From NCBI GenBank assembly GCA_037693485.1, contig CM075351.1:104876001-104940000 (forward strand): a stretch of 64,000 bases of DNA, given 5' to 3'. This DNA is from Kitagawia praeruptora (lineage: Eukaryota > Streptophyta > Magnoliopsida > Apiales > Apiaceae). A program made the translations under genes and the position numbers. A model generated the notes under the pieces. The model was not told the DNA's origin. It saw only the letters and a list, made by a program, of their open reading frames with translations, and ran no database searches. This document shows positions 52,641 to 63,337 of the stretch, piece after piece. Position 1 is the first letter of the stretch. The number at the start of each line of letters is the position of its first letter.

Positions 52641-53369
52641 GCGTTTTATACCATGTACATTCATATTTCAGGTCTGTCACAGAGTTTGAGGGCAGTGGCT
52701 TTTTCAATACATTTGTTTTATTTTGCACTTTTCTATAGCAAAATTTTGCATTTTTTCAACAATATTTTTCTCCAGATTTCAGCAGATTTATTCAACAAAT
52801 TCCTCACTTTTCTGCAATAGTCACATAAATCAGTAATATAACTGTATATCTTATCAATTGTGTTACTTTAAGAAATAAGGGCCAGACTTAGTCATCTATC
52901 TTTGATCTGAGATAGCTATGTGTCCTAAACCTGTCTGAGTTTTGTTCATTAATAGGTAGCTGGTAACCACACAAGTTGCATCTACATTAATTGATCTTAA
53001 AAAATGTAGTATGTATCTTCTAATCTTTAAGAATATTATCTTTGTCCAAGAGAAACTTCAGGATAAAACATCGTCAACGTCATATGGGAAGTTTAGTACA
53101 TATATTTATATGGAGATACGCCCCTCATTTTCTATTTGAGACCAACTGCACGTGCCAGTATTTTGTTTCGTTGACATACAAATGGAACTTTAGTTTACAG
53201 ATCTTTTTTTTCTGTAGTATAACTTTTTTAATTGGTCTCCAGTAGTAGTTGAGTGACTGGTCTATATTCTGAAACTACACTCTTGTATATTTTCACAACT
53301 TGCGCAAAGATTGCTACATCTCTTACCAGATACAGTAACATTCTTTCCTTTATCGAATTTTATTTGCAG

Positions 53370-53693
53370 GCCATATATATCTGATCTGGAGAAACAACTA
53401 TCAAATCAATTAAATAGACTGTCAAGCCTTCAAGAGATGGTTGATGACTTGACATCAAAGGTAAATCTGCTTACTTCAGTTACCCTTTGGCATTGACTTG
53501 TATTTATATTAGTGCTTTTGCTAAAGCTGATATTTGAAATTATTTTTCTGCTTCTATGTTTTTCATCTAGAATGGATATAACCCTGATGAAGATTATGTT
53601 GAACCAGGGCTCATGATGGACACAAATACTGGATCCTCAGATGATTCTGTTGCTTTTCTTTCAAGTATTGGTTCTATAAGCGTCATTTTATAA
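53370..53693 (+). pseudogene. Captured 3' exons of an unidentified coiled-coil gene
   Basis: Exon 53370-53460, between TTTGCAG and GTAAAT, encodes PYISDLEKQLSNQLNRLSSL and then QEMVDDLTSK. Exon 53571-53693, after TCATCTAG, encodes NGYNPDEDYVEPGLMMDTNT and ends in TAA. The phases match. The first part is a coiled coil and the second is acidic. I do not recognise the family. Confidence 0.5.
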
Positions 53694-54025
53694 GTGCCTT
53701 TTACATCTCAAAGGCTGCTCTGCTCGAGATCAAGCGAGTCCAACTTGAAAGGAACTTAACTTGAATGACAAAGCTGTTGCAGTGCCTCTTAGCATCTTCT
53801 GGAAAATATTGAAGTTTTTTTAAGCGACTATATTTACTTTTATTGGCACCAGACCAGCTTTTATGTATTTTGCTCTGAATTTGAGTTGTTGGTTGTCACT
53901 TGTGATTGTATTAAATCTGGTATGAATTGGATTATTATGATGGTAAAGTTGGTTGTGTTGATTTGGTTTATTTAGGGAATGAATATTTTCATATTATTGA
54001 TTTTTTGTTTAAATAGAAAAGTGTT

Positions 54026-54026
54026 A

Positions 54027-54087
<61 letters not shown>
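54026..54087 (-). pseudogene. 62-bp plastid-type 16S rRNA gene fragment
   Basis: The minus strand contains ACTCCTACGGGAGGCAGCAG, the universal 16S V3-side site, preceded by CCACACTGGGACTGAGACAC. The match runs from GATCAGCCACACTGG to GGGGAATT. The plant mitochondrial rrn18 reads differently here (ACTCCCACGGGGGGCAGC, from memory), so a plastid origin is favoured. It is flanked by plant nuclear sequence. Confidence 0.85.
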
Positions 54088-54095
54088 GAGCTTTT

Positions 54096-54159
54096 GGTTT
54101 TTTCATGTTGTCAAAGAGTTGAACAATGGTTTTTTCGTGTTGTCAAAGAGTTGAACAAT
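54096..54159. repeat. 32-bp tandem duplication
   Basis: GGTTTTTTCATGTTGTCAAA... at 54096-54127 is repeated at 54128-54159 with one difference (A to G). It lies directly behind the plastid rDNA piece. Confidence 0.85.
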
Positions 54160-54626
54160 GAAAATAGACGCCATTGAGACTATAAAATGTTGGTAAAAAA
54201 TAAAAATAATGTTAAGAAATGTTGCTAGCAAATGTTGTTGTAGCCGAAATTTATGTTGCCATAAAAGTGGGCCCCACAGTGGGCCCCACTGGTGATCCCA
54301 TGGTGGGACCCACTTTTTTGCAAAATATTTAACCCAAAGGTAACATAATATGATGTTGCTAAAAACTGATAATATTGTTGTCATAACTAGTCTACCCCAA
54401 CAGAAAATTGATGTTGTCATAGAGAAGTAGAATGTTGCCTTTTGACCCCAAAGGCAAACAACCAAACAACCGATTATCCCCTTGCTTATTATAGATTAGT
54501 ATAGATAGGTGACCTCAGGATTCTACATGAGATTAAAACAATTTCAATACAAATTTAAGAACATTTATGTAAATCATTAAAAAAATATTTTGTATTTACA
54601 AAAAAGCCCCTACGGACCCCTTACTT

Positions 54627-54633
<7 letters not shown>

Positions 54634-54687
<54 letters not shown>

Positions 54688-54688
54688 G
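54634..54688. repeat. (ATT)n microsatellite
   Basis: Uninterrupted ATT trinucleotide run of about 55 bases, followed by GTAGTAGTAG. Confidence 0.95.
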
Positions 54689-54874
54689 TAGTAGTAGTAT
54701 GTTATAAGTACTCATTATTGAACTCAATTTATTTTTAAATTAAAAATGCATGTTTATTGCTTCTTTCAGTATAAAATAGTAGTAACAACTTCATATTTTT
54801 CCCCCATAAATTTCCAAATAAAGGCTGAACAATAAAGCCCATGATCTAACAATAAAGCCCATGATCTAACAGAG

Positions 54875-55304
54875 GGAGCCAGATCTAAGTGCAAGAGTCT
54901 CCGACCCAGATAAAGTAGTTTAGCCCATTACTTGTTTATCTTTCATACCTGGATTAGCGGGAATGTTTTTAGCTATATAAAATATTAATTAAATTTACTT
55001 TTAATTGAACTAAAATTATGGCTAAAAAATAGGGTTGAACCAAACTACCAAAATACCAATTATCCCATAGTTTACTTATTATAGTATAGTATAGGAGCCA
55101 GATCTAAGTGCAAGAGTCTCCGACCCAGATAAAGTAGTTTAGCCCATTACTTGTTTATCTTTCATACCTGGATTAGCAGGAATGTTTTTAGCTATATAAA
55201 ATATTAATTAAATTTACTTTTAATTGAACTAAAATTATGGCTAAAAAATAGGGTTGAACCAAACTACCAATTATCCCATAGTTTACTTATTATAGTATAG
55301 TATA
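54875..55304. repeat. 219-bp tandem duplication
   Basis: 54875-55093 and 55094-55304 are near-identical copies starting GGAGCCAGATCTAAGTGCAA; the second lacks about 8 bp (AAAATACC). A 20-bp unit AATAAAGCCCATGATCTAAC is also duplicated just before it (54831-54870). No coding potential. Confidence 0.85.
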
Positions 55305-56473
55305 GATAAGTGTAAAGGGATCCAATTCAATTTGTTGTAGTACTGGGTGTAGACAAACCGTTCGATCTTATAAAAGTTAGATGTAATCCATTAAATTTAA
55401 TATAAATTTTTTATCTATTAGTATAATTATATTCAAATATCAAAAGGTAAATTTAATAAACTAAATCAAACATAAGTAGGCATTATAAATTGGATAAAAT
55501 TAGATCTAATATTAGAAAGTAAATTTATTTGGTTGATAGTAGAATTATATTCAAATAAGAGAAATTCAATTTTAATTATTTAAAACAATATAAGTAGGTG
55601 TTTTAAATTGAACATAATTCTCAATGTAAAAATTTGTAATTTATTTTCTTTTAAATTTTTGATTAGTTTCAGTTGGATAATAATTGCTAAGCTGTTACTA
55701 TAAATAAAATATAATTTGTTGAACTTCGCTTGGCATGTAAAATGTTTAAATCTAATTTTTAAAACTAAAGATAGACAAAAATAGTAAATTGATCGTGTGG
55801 AGGCTATAATAATATTTTTTAGATATATTTATACTCAAATTTGGTTATTTTTCTTTAAATTTTTCAAATTTAAAAGTTTTTTTCTTTATATAAAAGATTA
55901 AAATCTATCTGATAAAAATAAAATTCAATATAAATAAACCTTAAAAAATATCAATATTGATCAAATTTTTGTTCGATAATATAATTTATATAATTATGAA
56001 TATTAAAAAACAACTATACATTGCATGTGTTATAAACAAGTAGTTTAAAATATATGAATTGTAATTATAACTCAATTACAACAATTTTAGGAGATATGAA
56101 TATGTTTTAAATCATTATAGAGATGAAATCAAATTTAATACCGAAGTACCATCCAAATGAGATTTCACTTATTAATAAAGATTATATTTTATAATATTCA
56201 CTTAAGAATATTTTAAGAAAATTAAGAAAAACTTACATGGTTATGATAGATACATTTTTTGTCCAAATCCAGTACAGTTATAATTAAAGAATTATAATTA
56301 TATTAAATTTCAATAATTTTAATATTATATTAAAAGATAAAACAAAATTCTAGGAATAATAGGAATTTAGACATAAAACCATAATAAGGATGAAATCATT
56401 AATAAAGATTATTTTTTTAACATTTAACTAAGAATATTTTAAGAAAATCAAGAAAATTAACACAACCTACATG
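55305..56473. other. AT-rich intergenic DNA
   Basis: Very AT-rich; no frames, terminal repeats or conserved motifs seen. Confidence 0.5.
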
Positions 56474-56481
56474 ATTGTGAT

Positions 56482-57302
56482 TAGGGGTGTCAATCGGATA
56501 AAATGGACACGGATACTGCCATATCCGGATCCGTATCCAAAAATTTTTGATCATATCCAGATCCGTATCCGAATCCGAAAATATTCTGAAAATCATATCC
56601 GAATCCGAATCCGGCCGGTGGAGGTTATCCAGATACCGGATAATATCCGTATCCGGAATCATGTTTTTTTCTCAAAACTTTTGCTTGCGCGGGGAGTTGA
56701 ACCCGGGGCACCCCTGAGCTTGTGGAACAACACAACCAATTGAGATACAAGATTCTTGTGTTGAGAAGGGAAATAGATAAAGATAAGTTAAGTTTAAGCA
56801 TATCTTTGAATTTGATAGTAATTTATTAAAATCTTCAACCAAATTAATTTTTTATTTTCTGAAAATTTGGGAATATCATTAAATTAGATATATATTGATA
56901 TCCGTACGGTTGGATCGTTCAAAAATATTTTTTTTAAAATAGAAACAATAATCCGTGACAAAGCAATAGTTACGAGTCATATTGAAAATAGTAGTGATCT
57001 ACTAAGATCTCCAAACAAATTAATTTTTTATTTTCTGAAACTTTGGGAATATCATTATATTATATATATTTATAATATTTACTTTTTAGAATATATAATT
57101 TATAATTAATAATTTAATATATATATATATATTTTTGGATACCGGATATTTCGAATACGGATGTACCTATATCCGTATCCGCTATTTTCGGATACGAATA
57201 ATATCCGTTTTCTTTCGAATACGGATATTATCCATTTTTTCGGATTCGGTATCGAATTTTTCGGTCGGATATCAGATATTTCGGATTTTTTTGACAGTCC
57301 TA
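56482..57302. mobile_element. hAT-type non-autonomous element with ATATCCG-rich ends
   Basis: 821 bp with an exact 8-bp target duplication ATTGTGAT (56474-56481, 57303-57310) and inverted ends TAGGGGTGTCAA and TTGACAGTCCTA. Both are typical of hAT elements. The first 170 and last 170 bp consist of many variants of TATCCGNATCCGNA in both orientations, which may be subterminal transposase-binding repeats. There is no transposase. A tRNA-like segment lies inside. Confidence 0.85.
56684..56750 (-). other. tRNA-like segment with Pol III A and B boxes
   Basis: On the minus strand GTATCTCAATTGGTT (A box-like; compare TAGCTCAGTTGG) is followed about 30 nt later by GGGTTCAACTCC (B box). The stretch CCCCGGGTTCAACTCCCCG resembles a T arm. 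It is not a convincing complete tRNA; more likely the head of a SINE or a tRNA pseudogene inside the hAT element. Confidence 0.45.
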
Positions 57303-57780
57303 ATTGTGATAAATAAAGTATTTGTGCAAATTAATAGGATTATAATTAAATAATTACAATTATAATAAATTCCGATAATGATAATTTTATATTAAAAAAT
57401 ACTACAAATTTTTTTAAAAAATAAAAATTTGAGAGTGAAAAAACCAAATTTGGTATAAATACACCTTAAAAGGTTCATAATGGTTATAGACACGTACTGG
57501 GAAGGTGATCTAATTTTTATTCTAATGCAATAAAAAAGTTCTGCTAATTACGTAATTAACTGTATCCCACTCGAATTTTAATCAATAGAGTAATTCAAAA
57601 TCTTATCGACATTGGGATTACAATATTTTAATCTATTACTCAAATCTTACTAACATTAGGATCAATGTGCTTCAATCTATAAATATCGTATGTACCTTCC
57701 TCTAATTCTTATTAGCTGCATTCTCTATTACTACCAGTTTATTAAAAAAAAGACTAATACACAACACTTTGAAGTTAATC
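57303..57780 (+). promoter_or_regulatory. Upstream region of NHL copy C
   Basis: Starts with the hAT target repeat. 57690-57780 resembles the leader of copy B (ACCAGTTTATT, AAGACTAATACACAACAC). No clear TATA box is defined, though TCTATAAATATCG at 57675 is a candidate. Confidence 0.4.
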
Positions 57781-57900
57781 ATGGCAATCCACCCTAATGA
57801 TCTCTCCTCTAGTAATACTAATGATGTGATTATTACGTTACACCCTGATGATGATCTCTCCTCTAGTCCTGTTAATCCAACACAAAATTTTGATGACTAG
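57781..57900 (+). pseudogene. NHL/LEA-2-type gene, copy C, N-terminal piece
   Basis: ATG with HPNDLSSSN and a second, duplicated HPDDDLSSSP, then NPTQNFDD and TAG (57898-57900). Copy B has L at the stop position (DDLNSC). The stop lies directly at the insertion point of the MITE but is not created by the element sequence itself. Confidence 0.7.
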
Positions 57901-58503
57901 CAGGGGCGGACCTAGGATTTGGTCATCACCCGGGCTGAGTTTGTCGGTACCCAAGGTGCGCGCAGCGAAAAAAAATTTTCTAGCCAGCACGCGCCACTAC
58001 GAGCCACCACGAAACCAATTAAGCTAACTGCTAAGTGCTAAACTCAACTATACATACAAACTATACATATAAAATTACAAAAATTTACTCAATACACAAT
58101 TAAGTAAACATTTAAATGATGTAAAAAAAATAGGTGCTCATAGATTGAATAATTAAGCTAAGCAAGGGGTACTTACATTTTATTGTATTTCCAGGCGGCA
58201 AATGAGGGAAGAAGAGGGAGAGTTGAGACTAGCGGGAGCGTTTTTTTTTTTTTTTTTGGTATATGAAGTGTGAACTACTCAACTACCTAGTAAATGGGCT
58301 CCACTTACTTACATGGACATGATATCGTTGAGCTGCTAAAATATGAACTAGGACTTTTCCATTTTTTCACCCGGACTTGACAGTAATGAAGTTTATATGT
58401 TACATGAGCCATCAGAATTTATAAAAATTTTACATATAAAATTTTGACAATTTTTTTTTCCGGGGCTACAACCCACCCCAGCCATGGGCTGGGTCCGCCC
58501 CTG
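57901..58503. mobile_element. hAT-like MITE in NHL copy C
   Basis: 603 bp with inverted ends CAGGGGCGGACC and GGTCCGCCCCTG, a widespread plant terminus. TGACTAG flanks it (57894-57900; 58506-58512), an imperfect 7-8-bp duplication with two extra T at the right. No coding frame. Confidence 0.75.
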
Positions 58504-59124
58504 TTTGACTAGCCCAACAGAGATGCCAGATCCTGGCGTTGCACTATGCTATTTGTGCTAGTATGGACATTGGGTTTTGGTGTTATGATATTGTTTAACA
58601 CTAGGCTTGTCATCAAGACTCTGAACCTTGCTATCGACTCGTTAACACTCTCCAACTTCAGCGTATTATCTCATCCTAACCAGATTTTCGCAGACTGGAA
58701 CGTTCAGATGAGTCTGAAAGCTGTAGATAGTCATGGATACTTTAAGTTTACTAATATCAGGTTTTTAATTTCGACTTACAGTGACAAGATAAGCTGGGAG
58801 ACTGATCTCACCTCGTTTCACGTGAGTCCAAAAAATCCTCCCATGCACTTTGGTAAAGAGTTTTCGGTGTGGTCGGACAACGTTGGTGATTCTGCAATTA
58901 GTGATATTCGTCAGCAAATCAATGCTGGTAAAGTGAAATTTAATGTCGGATTTGTAGCTTGGGTTAAACCGACTTGGGTGAGAATTACGTCATTGTTGTT
59001 GGGTGACTACTGGTGGATAATGAATTGTGAAAACGTGGAGTTGGTTTTCGGGACATCAGATGTATCCAAGGCCCAGATGCTGAATGCCTCTTATACATGT
59101 GAATTCAAGCAACTTTATCCTTAA
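58504..59124 (+). pseudogene. NHL/LEA-2-type gene, copy C, main part
   Basis: From 58546 the frame is open for 192 codons: a membrane segment (MLFVLVWTLGFGVMILF) and the whole LEA-2/NHL domain (LNLAIDSLTLSNFSVLS, FADWNVQMSLKAVDSHGYF, PKNPPMHFGKEFSVW, DYWWIMNCENVELVF), ending at TAA 59122-59124. It keeps the CAG that is TAG in copy B. The cytosolic N-terminus is separated by a stop and the MITE. An N-terminally shortened protein starting at the methionine at 58546 is conceivable. Confidence 0.75.
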
Positions 59125-60516
59125 AGTTGTTTCAAAATGATGTTCGTGCCAATGGAGAAGTTTTACTGTTGTACATGAAATTTATTTCAAATAATGAATT
59201 TAATTCATGCGGTTTAGGATCTTTGAATTCAATTCCAAATTTTGTGTTTGGGAAACAAAAGATTAATAATTCCAATTTCAGAATTTCGAATTTTGATGTA
59301 TTGCTTGGGAAATAATAGAATTCCAAATTTCCAATTCATGAAACTGTAACACCATTTGCCAAACAATTATGAATACCAGAATTTCATTGAATTAGTATAC
59401 ATCTAGGCATATATATAAACTTATTATGACAGCAAATCAAGAGAATGCTACACTTCCGATGTGCCAAATCAGTGAATACTGAAAAATACTAAAATTTATG
59501 AATCAACGAATGAAAACATTTAGACTTTCTGCTTGGCAAAGCTTGTGCATATCACTTGAACTCTTGGGGACTTGGATAAATGAACTTGAGGTTACCCATC
59601 CAACCCCTCAAGCTGCTTTGACGATTTGGTTGAAACTACCTGTTCCCCGTTGTTGCTCTATCGAACACATAACGATCAACTCTTTGTTCAACAACAAAAG
59701 ATCATGAATTTACAAATTGAACCATATTACGTTCGGTACTGTTAACTTCCCTGTTATTCTTGTATTGCAACTTTCCCAGCAGCAAAACAAAAAAAAACAT
59801 AACTATCTCTAGGTCACTCAGTATTTCTTAGTCCGTGTCCGACATGTAATCACATCAAAGCATGACCATTGGCAAGATTATGACACAGCAGGAATGCTAC
59901 CGACTATGATCCTATATGACAGTTAAGAGTAGAAATTTTTAAAGGCTAGCCGGGCTTAAAGTGAAATTTTTACTGATTTTTAACTAAAAATCATAGCTTT
60001 ACAAAAAAATATTTACTAAAATTTTCAATTTAACTCGGGTTTCAGCCCAAGTTTGCCCAGTTTCGTTTCGCCACTATCTTGGAACCTTTTTTCATCTACT
60101 AAACTCATCGTGAATTCTTGACGTCAAACAGGAAGAATCAACACAAAAACAGAGTGAAGATATATGGTTCTCAGCTTGTTAGTTATCAGCTTGCAACACT
60201 TTGACAAGCTCACCGAGACATACGCTTTTGAGTGCCATTAAACTCTGACAAAAGGTCAAGCCCATTGATTAATGTTTTCTGGCAGCTAGATCTTCGTCGA
60301 CGACAACCGACTTACCGTAGTCGTATAGTTTCAAACCTATTATTTGCCTCAATTCCTGGATTTGAAATGAATTCAAGTTTCAAATTATCTTTTTTCTCTA
60401 GTCCCTGGCTATTTCCACCTGTTGGAACCAGAATGGATCGAATCCTTCGATCTACCTGCAAAGAGAAGAATGTGAGAGATTGTCCCCCCAATTCACCTCC
60501 TACGTGAGAATAAGTT
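59125..60516. other. 3' flank of NHL copy C
   Basis: No gene recognised. 59205-59395 is rich in GAATT/AATTCC in both orientations and may be an old MITE. About 59860-60300 matches the 3' flank of NHL copy B. Confidence 0.5.
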
Positions 60517-60599
60517 AAACTGGTTTTGAATTCGCCCGATAAAACATACAAGTGCCTGTGTTTTTGTGTTAAGAACGAATTGAATTCCAAAACCAGTTA
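60517..60599. repeat. Inverted repeat
   Basis: AACTGGTTTTGAATTC at 60517-60532 pairs with GAATTCCAAAACCAGTT about 50 bases further on, with one extra base in the second arm. It could form a hairpin or be the end of a foldback element. Confidence 0.55.
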
Positions 60600-60929
60600 T
60601 TTATTCGTTTACATCTCCCCGTCGGGCAAGGTCGATGAACCTGGAGGCGAGTGGGGAACGTGGGACTCGTCCCACGTTATGAGAAGTGGACGTAACTAAT
60701 CTGAAATGGTCCATTATTGTAATTGGGCTGGTTCCCTTGGGCTTTCTTCGAATGATCTGTAGTGAGCCTTCGGCCTGGCCCAATAAGGTGGGTGATGGGT
60801 CTCCAACATGTCCCTGGCTTCGTTCGGAGTTTATCCTCTGGGCGAAATGTTGGGTTTCAATCCAATAACATGTTATGGGTTTGGGTGGTACATGATATAT
60901 ATGGTAAGATAATAATTTTAATATAAGTG
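60600..60929. other. Possible LTR remnant
   Basis: Contains GGGCTGGTTCCCTTGGGC and CCTGGCCCAATAAGGTGGG, GGGCC-rich stretches like those of plant LTRs, but no partner was found in the window. Confidence 0.3.
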
Positions 60930-61741
60930 GTTCAGACAAATCTGGCTCTCCGAAGAAAACTTTCATCTTCTGTTAAGGTATCAATTCACTCTCTTGATTC
61001 ATTTGATAGCTTAGATTTTGATGATATTAGAACTATTCATACTGAGTTTAAGAATCTTATGACTACTTTCAGAATTCTAACTAGTGAAAGAGATGAACTT
61101 AAGAATGATGAATTAGTTGGTAGAAATAATATTCTTGAATCTAAGTTAATTCAAATGGAACATTATAGGTTAAGTTCTGATAAGGCTAAGCATGATTATG
61201 GTGTTATTCTTGAGTCTTATGACTATGTTAGAAAAGAACTAGAGGAAGAGAGAGATGGGTTTAATTCTTGGAATACATCTTGCAGAAAGACTCATGACAT
61301 TATTAATAATCAGATACCTGGTAAGGTTAATGGCTTAGGTTTTGACAAGGATAAGAATGAAACTCCTGTAGCTATTGTCTTGGATAACAGAAAAGAAGAA
61401 GCTAGCACATCTAAATCTGAAGGTAAGAAGAAAGTTTCTGAACCTAAACATGTTAAATTTGTTGATTCCAATGGTACCCAGTTGTGCACAAAAGAATTAA
61501 CAATAATAGTTCATATGAGAAAGTGTTGGAAAAACCTAAGAATGTCAACATAGGCTTTCTGTCTAAGTCTCAGTTGAAACAGAGACTTGAAGGTCTTTCA
61601 GAGTCTAACAAGATCAAGAGAAGTATGAATGGAAAAGAAGGTATTAACAAAGAGAACAATTACAAGAATGTACCTGATGCACCTAGGAAGAAATGCTATA
61701 AATGTGGTAATCATAATCATTTGGTCCTAGACTGCAATTAG
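60930..61741 (+). pseudogene. copia gag fragment (SIRE-like) with zinc knuckle
   Basis: Encodes a helical stretch like the mid-gag coiled coil of SIRE elements (LMTTFRILTSERDELKNDEL, LESYDYVRKELEEERDGFN), then a lysine-rich part and a CCHC knuckle (CYKCGNHNHLVLDC) directly before TAG. A frameshift at about 61490 separates the two parts. No LTR was found close by. A retrotransposon fragment, not a host gene. Confidence 0.8.
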
Positions 61742-62000
61742 AAACCTTCTGGGAAAACTGAGTCTAGATTTCCTAAGACTCTTAAAATTCAATATCAACC
61801 ACAAAAAGTTTGAATATAATAAGATATAATTTTATACAAAAAAAATATTAAATTGATTCAATTAATCTCCGATTATTTGATTAATCTCTATTATGTGTTC
61901 CGTGCTTTTACCGGTTTGTTTTGAGGTCCGTTTTTTATAGGAGTGTATAGTAAGGATAGATAGATATAGATGGATAAAATTAAATTTCTGTTACTACTTA
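61742..62000. other. Intergenic
   Basis: AT-rich sequence between gag debris and the Stowaway element; nothing recognised. Confidence 0.4.
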
Positions 62001-62248
62001 CTACCTCCGTCCCAATTGAATCTTTACCTTTCAGAATATACTTTTTGACAAGTATTTTAAGGTGCATTTGAAGGTAGTTCCATAACTTGTTTTTTAAATT
62101 TTATTTGTTTGTATAAAAATATAATATATTTTTATACAAGCAAAGATAATTTTAAAAATAAGTTATGGAACCACCTTTAAAATATATCTTAAAATGAGTG
62201 TCAAAAAATATAAAAAGAATGATTAAAAATTGATTGGGACGGAGGGAG
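62001..62248. mobile_element. Stowaway-type MITE
   Basis: 248 bp with inverted ends CTACCTCCGTCCCAATTGA and TTGATTGGGACGGAGGGAG and TA on each side (61999-62000, 62249-62250), the classic Stowaway signature. It forms a long imperfect hairpin (AAGTTATGGAACCACCTT pairs with AGGTAGTTCCATAACTT). Confidence 0.9.
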
Positions 62249-63337
62249 TAATAAATATTTTCATATGCTTTTATGTAATGAACATTGGGAACAAAAAATA
62301 AAAGCCGAGCCAACGAAATAAAACTAATTTTCCCTCTGTATTCTCTTTGGTCAACAACTACTTGCACTACTACACAAATTCACTGGTACGTACTTTGCTC
62401 TAGCCTCTCTCTACATACATATTACATTCATATGGCCATATGGGTGTATATTATGTATTTTCCTCTGTCACTTTTACATTTTATGCATGCAAAATTGTGT
62501 ATGTTTATGCTCTGCCGTCCAACTGTTCGACAAAATGTCTCAATGAAACTCAACTACTCAAGCTTATTAAGTAGTTTGTTTTATTGATATTTGTTATGGG
62601 TTGTTTCAAACTATGAAAAGGGTATTGCAAAATATTAATTTTAATATCATCTTCACTTGTGTTAGTCTATACTACAATGCGAGAAGTAGAGAGTGGAATT
62701 GTCAGCATTTTTATGCAGTGAAGACTCGGGTTTTGTCAGTTGTTTTCGGGGTAGAGTAGGTTGTCGTTTGGTGATCCAAGCTGGCTTTTGAAGTGGGTTC
62801 TAGCCTTTTAGGCATCCGAGTGCTTAATTTTTGTCTTTTCGGCGTTCTAGATTTATGTATTGCTAGTGCTCAAATTAATAGGTACAATACAAGCAGAAGA
62901 CAGAAGTGATGTACGAAAAGGTTAGGGAAAGGGTAAAACAGGGGATAAAAGCCTATCTCTTCCAATAAAGAGATTACAATAGCTAATATAAGACTCTTAA
63001 AACTTAGCCATCATGTAATTATCATGAAATGCCTCTAGGAATTGCAGTTAATCACACCAAGATATTATAAGAAGCAATGGCCCTAGAAATTATGATGTAC
63101 TACAGGGCAAAGAAAAGTATTTTATCAACTTCCTTCCTGTGATATATTTGGCTTTGTTTTTTATCAAAATTCTTTTGTCCAGGTTATTTGATAATCTTTG
63201 AGAAAGCACCTGATAATAAAATGGAGGGATTTGTTTTAGGCTTTAGCATATACAGAACCTAACAGTACAATTGTCCAACAAATGCGTTTATTGTATTTTT
63301 TTCCTTTTGCTAAGTATTGTTTATTGTATATATATAT
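62249..63337 (+). other. Possible 5' leader and first intron of the host gene at 63809
   Basis: CTCTTTGGTCAACAACTACT near 62345 followed by CACTGGTACGTAC at 62383-62395 looks like a leader exon and donor site. An acceptor ATTATCTGCAG lies at about 63762-63772. If real, a 1.4-kb 5'-UTR intron contains the MITE below. Only the splice signals support this. Confidence 0.3.

Larger units (their letters stand above)
48751..54470. mobile_element. CACTA-like element with captured pieces of several host genes
   Basis: Begins CACTACACCATAAAGGG at 48751, a CACTA terminus. Subterminal ATGTTGCC/GGCAACAT-type repeats lie at 48780-48930 and again at 54190-54450 (e.g. CCCAAAGGTAACAT, AATGTTGCCTTTTGACC). A matching TGTAGTG end at the right was not found, so the right border (about 54470) is approximate. 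No transposase is visible. Between the ends are exon pieces, with splice sites, of at least four unrelated plant genes, all on the plus strand, and a plastid rDNA scrap. Gene capture by non-autonomous CACTA elements is known in plants. The element assignment is an inference. Confidence 0.55.

Noticed and set aside
54026..54087. Bacterial contamination or a functional rRNA gene
   Set aside because: Only 62 bp match and both sides are plant nuclear sequence, so it is an inserted plastid-type scrap.
56684..56750. Functional tRNA gene
   Set aside because: A and B boxes are visible, but I cannot form an acceptor stem or anticodon arm, and it lies inside a hAT element.
60930..61741. Host gene with a CCHC zinc knuckle
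   Set aside because: Order and sequence match SIRE-type gag, with a frameshift. It is retrotransposon debris.
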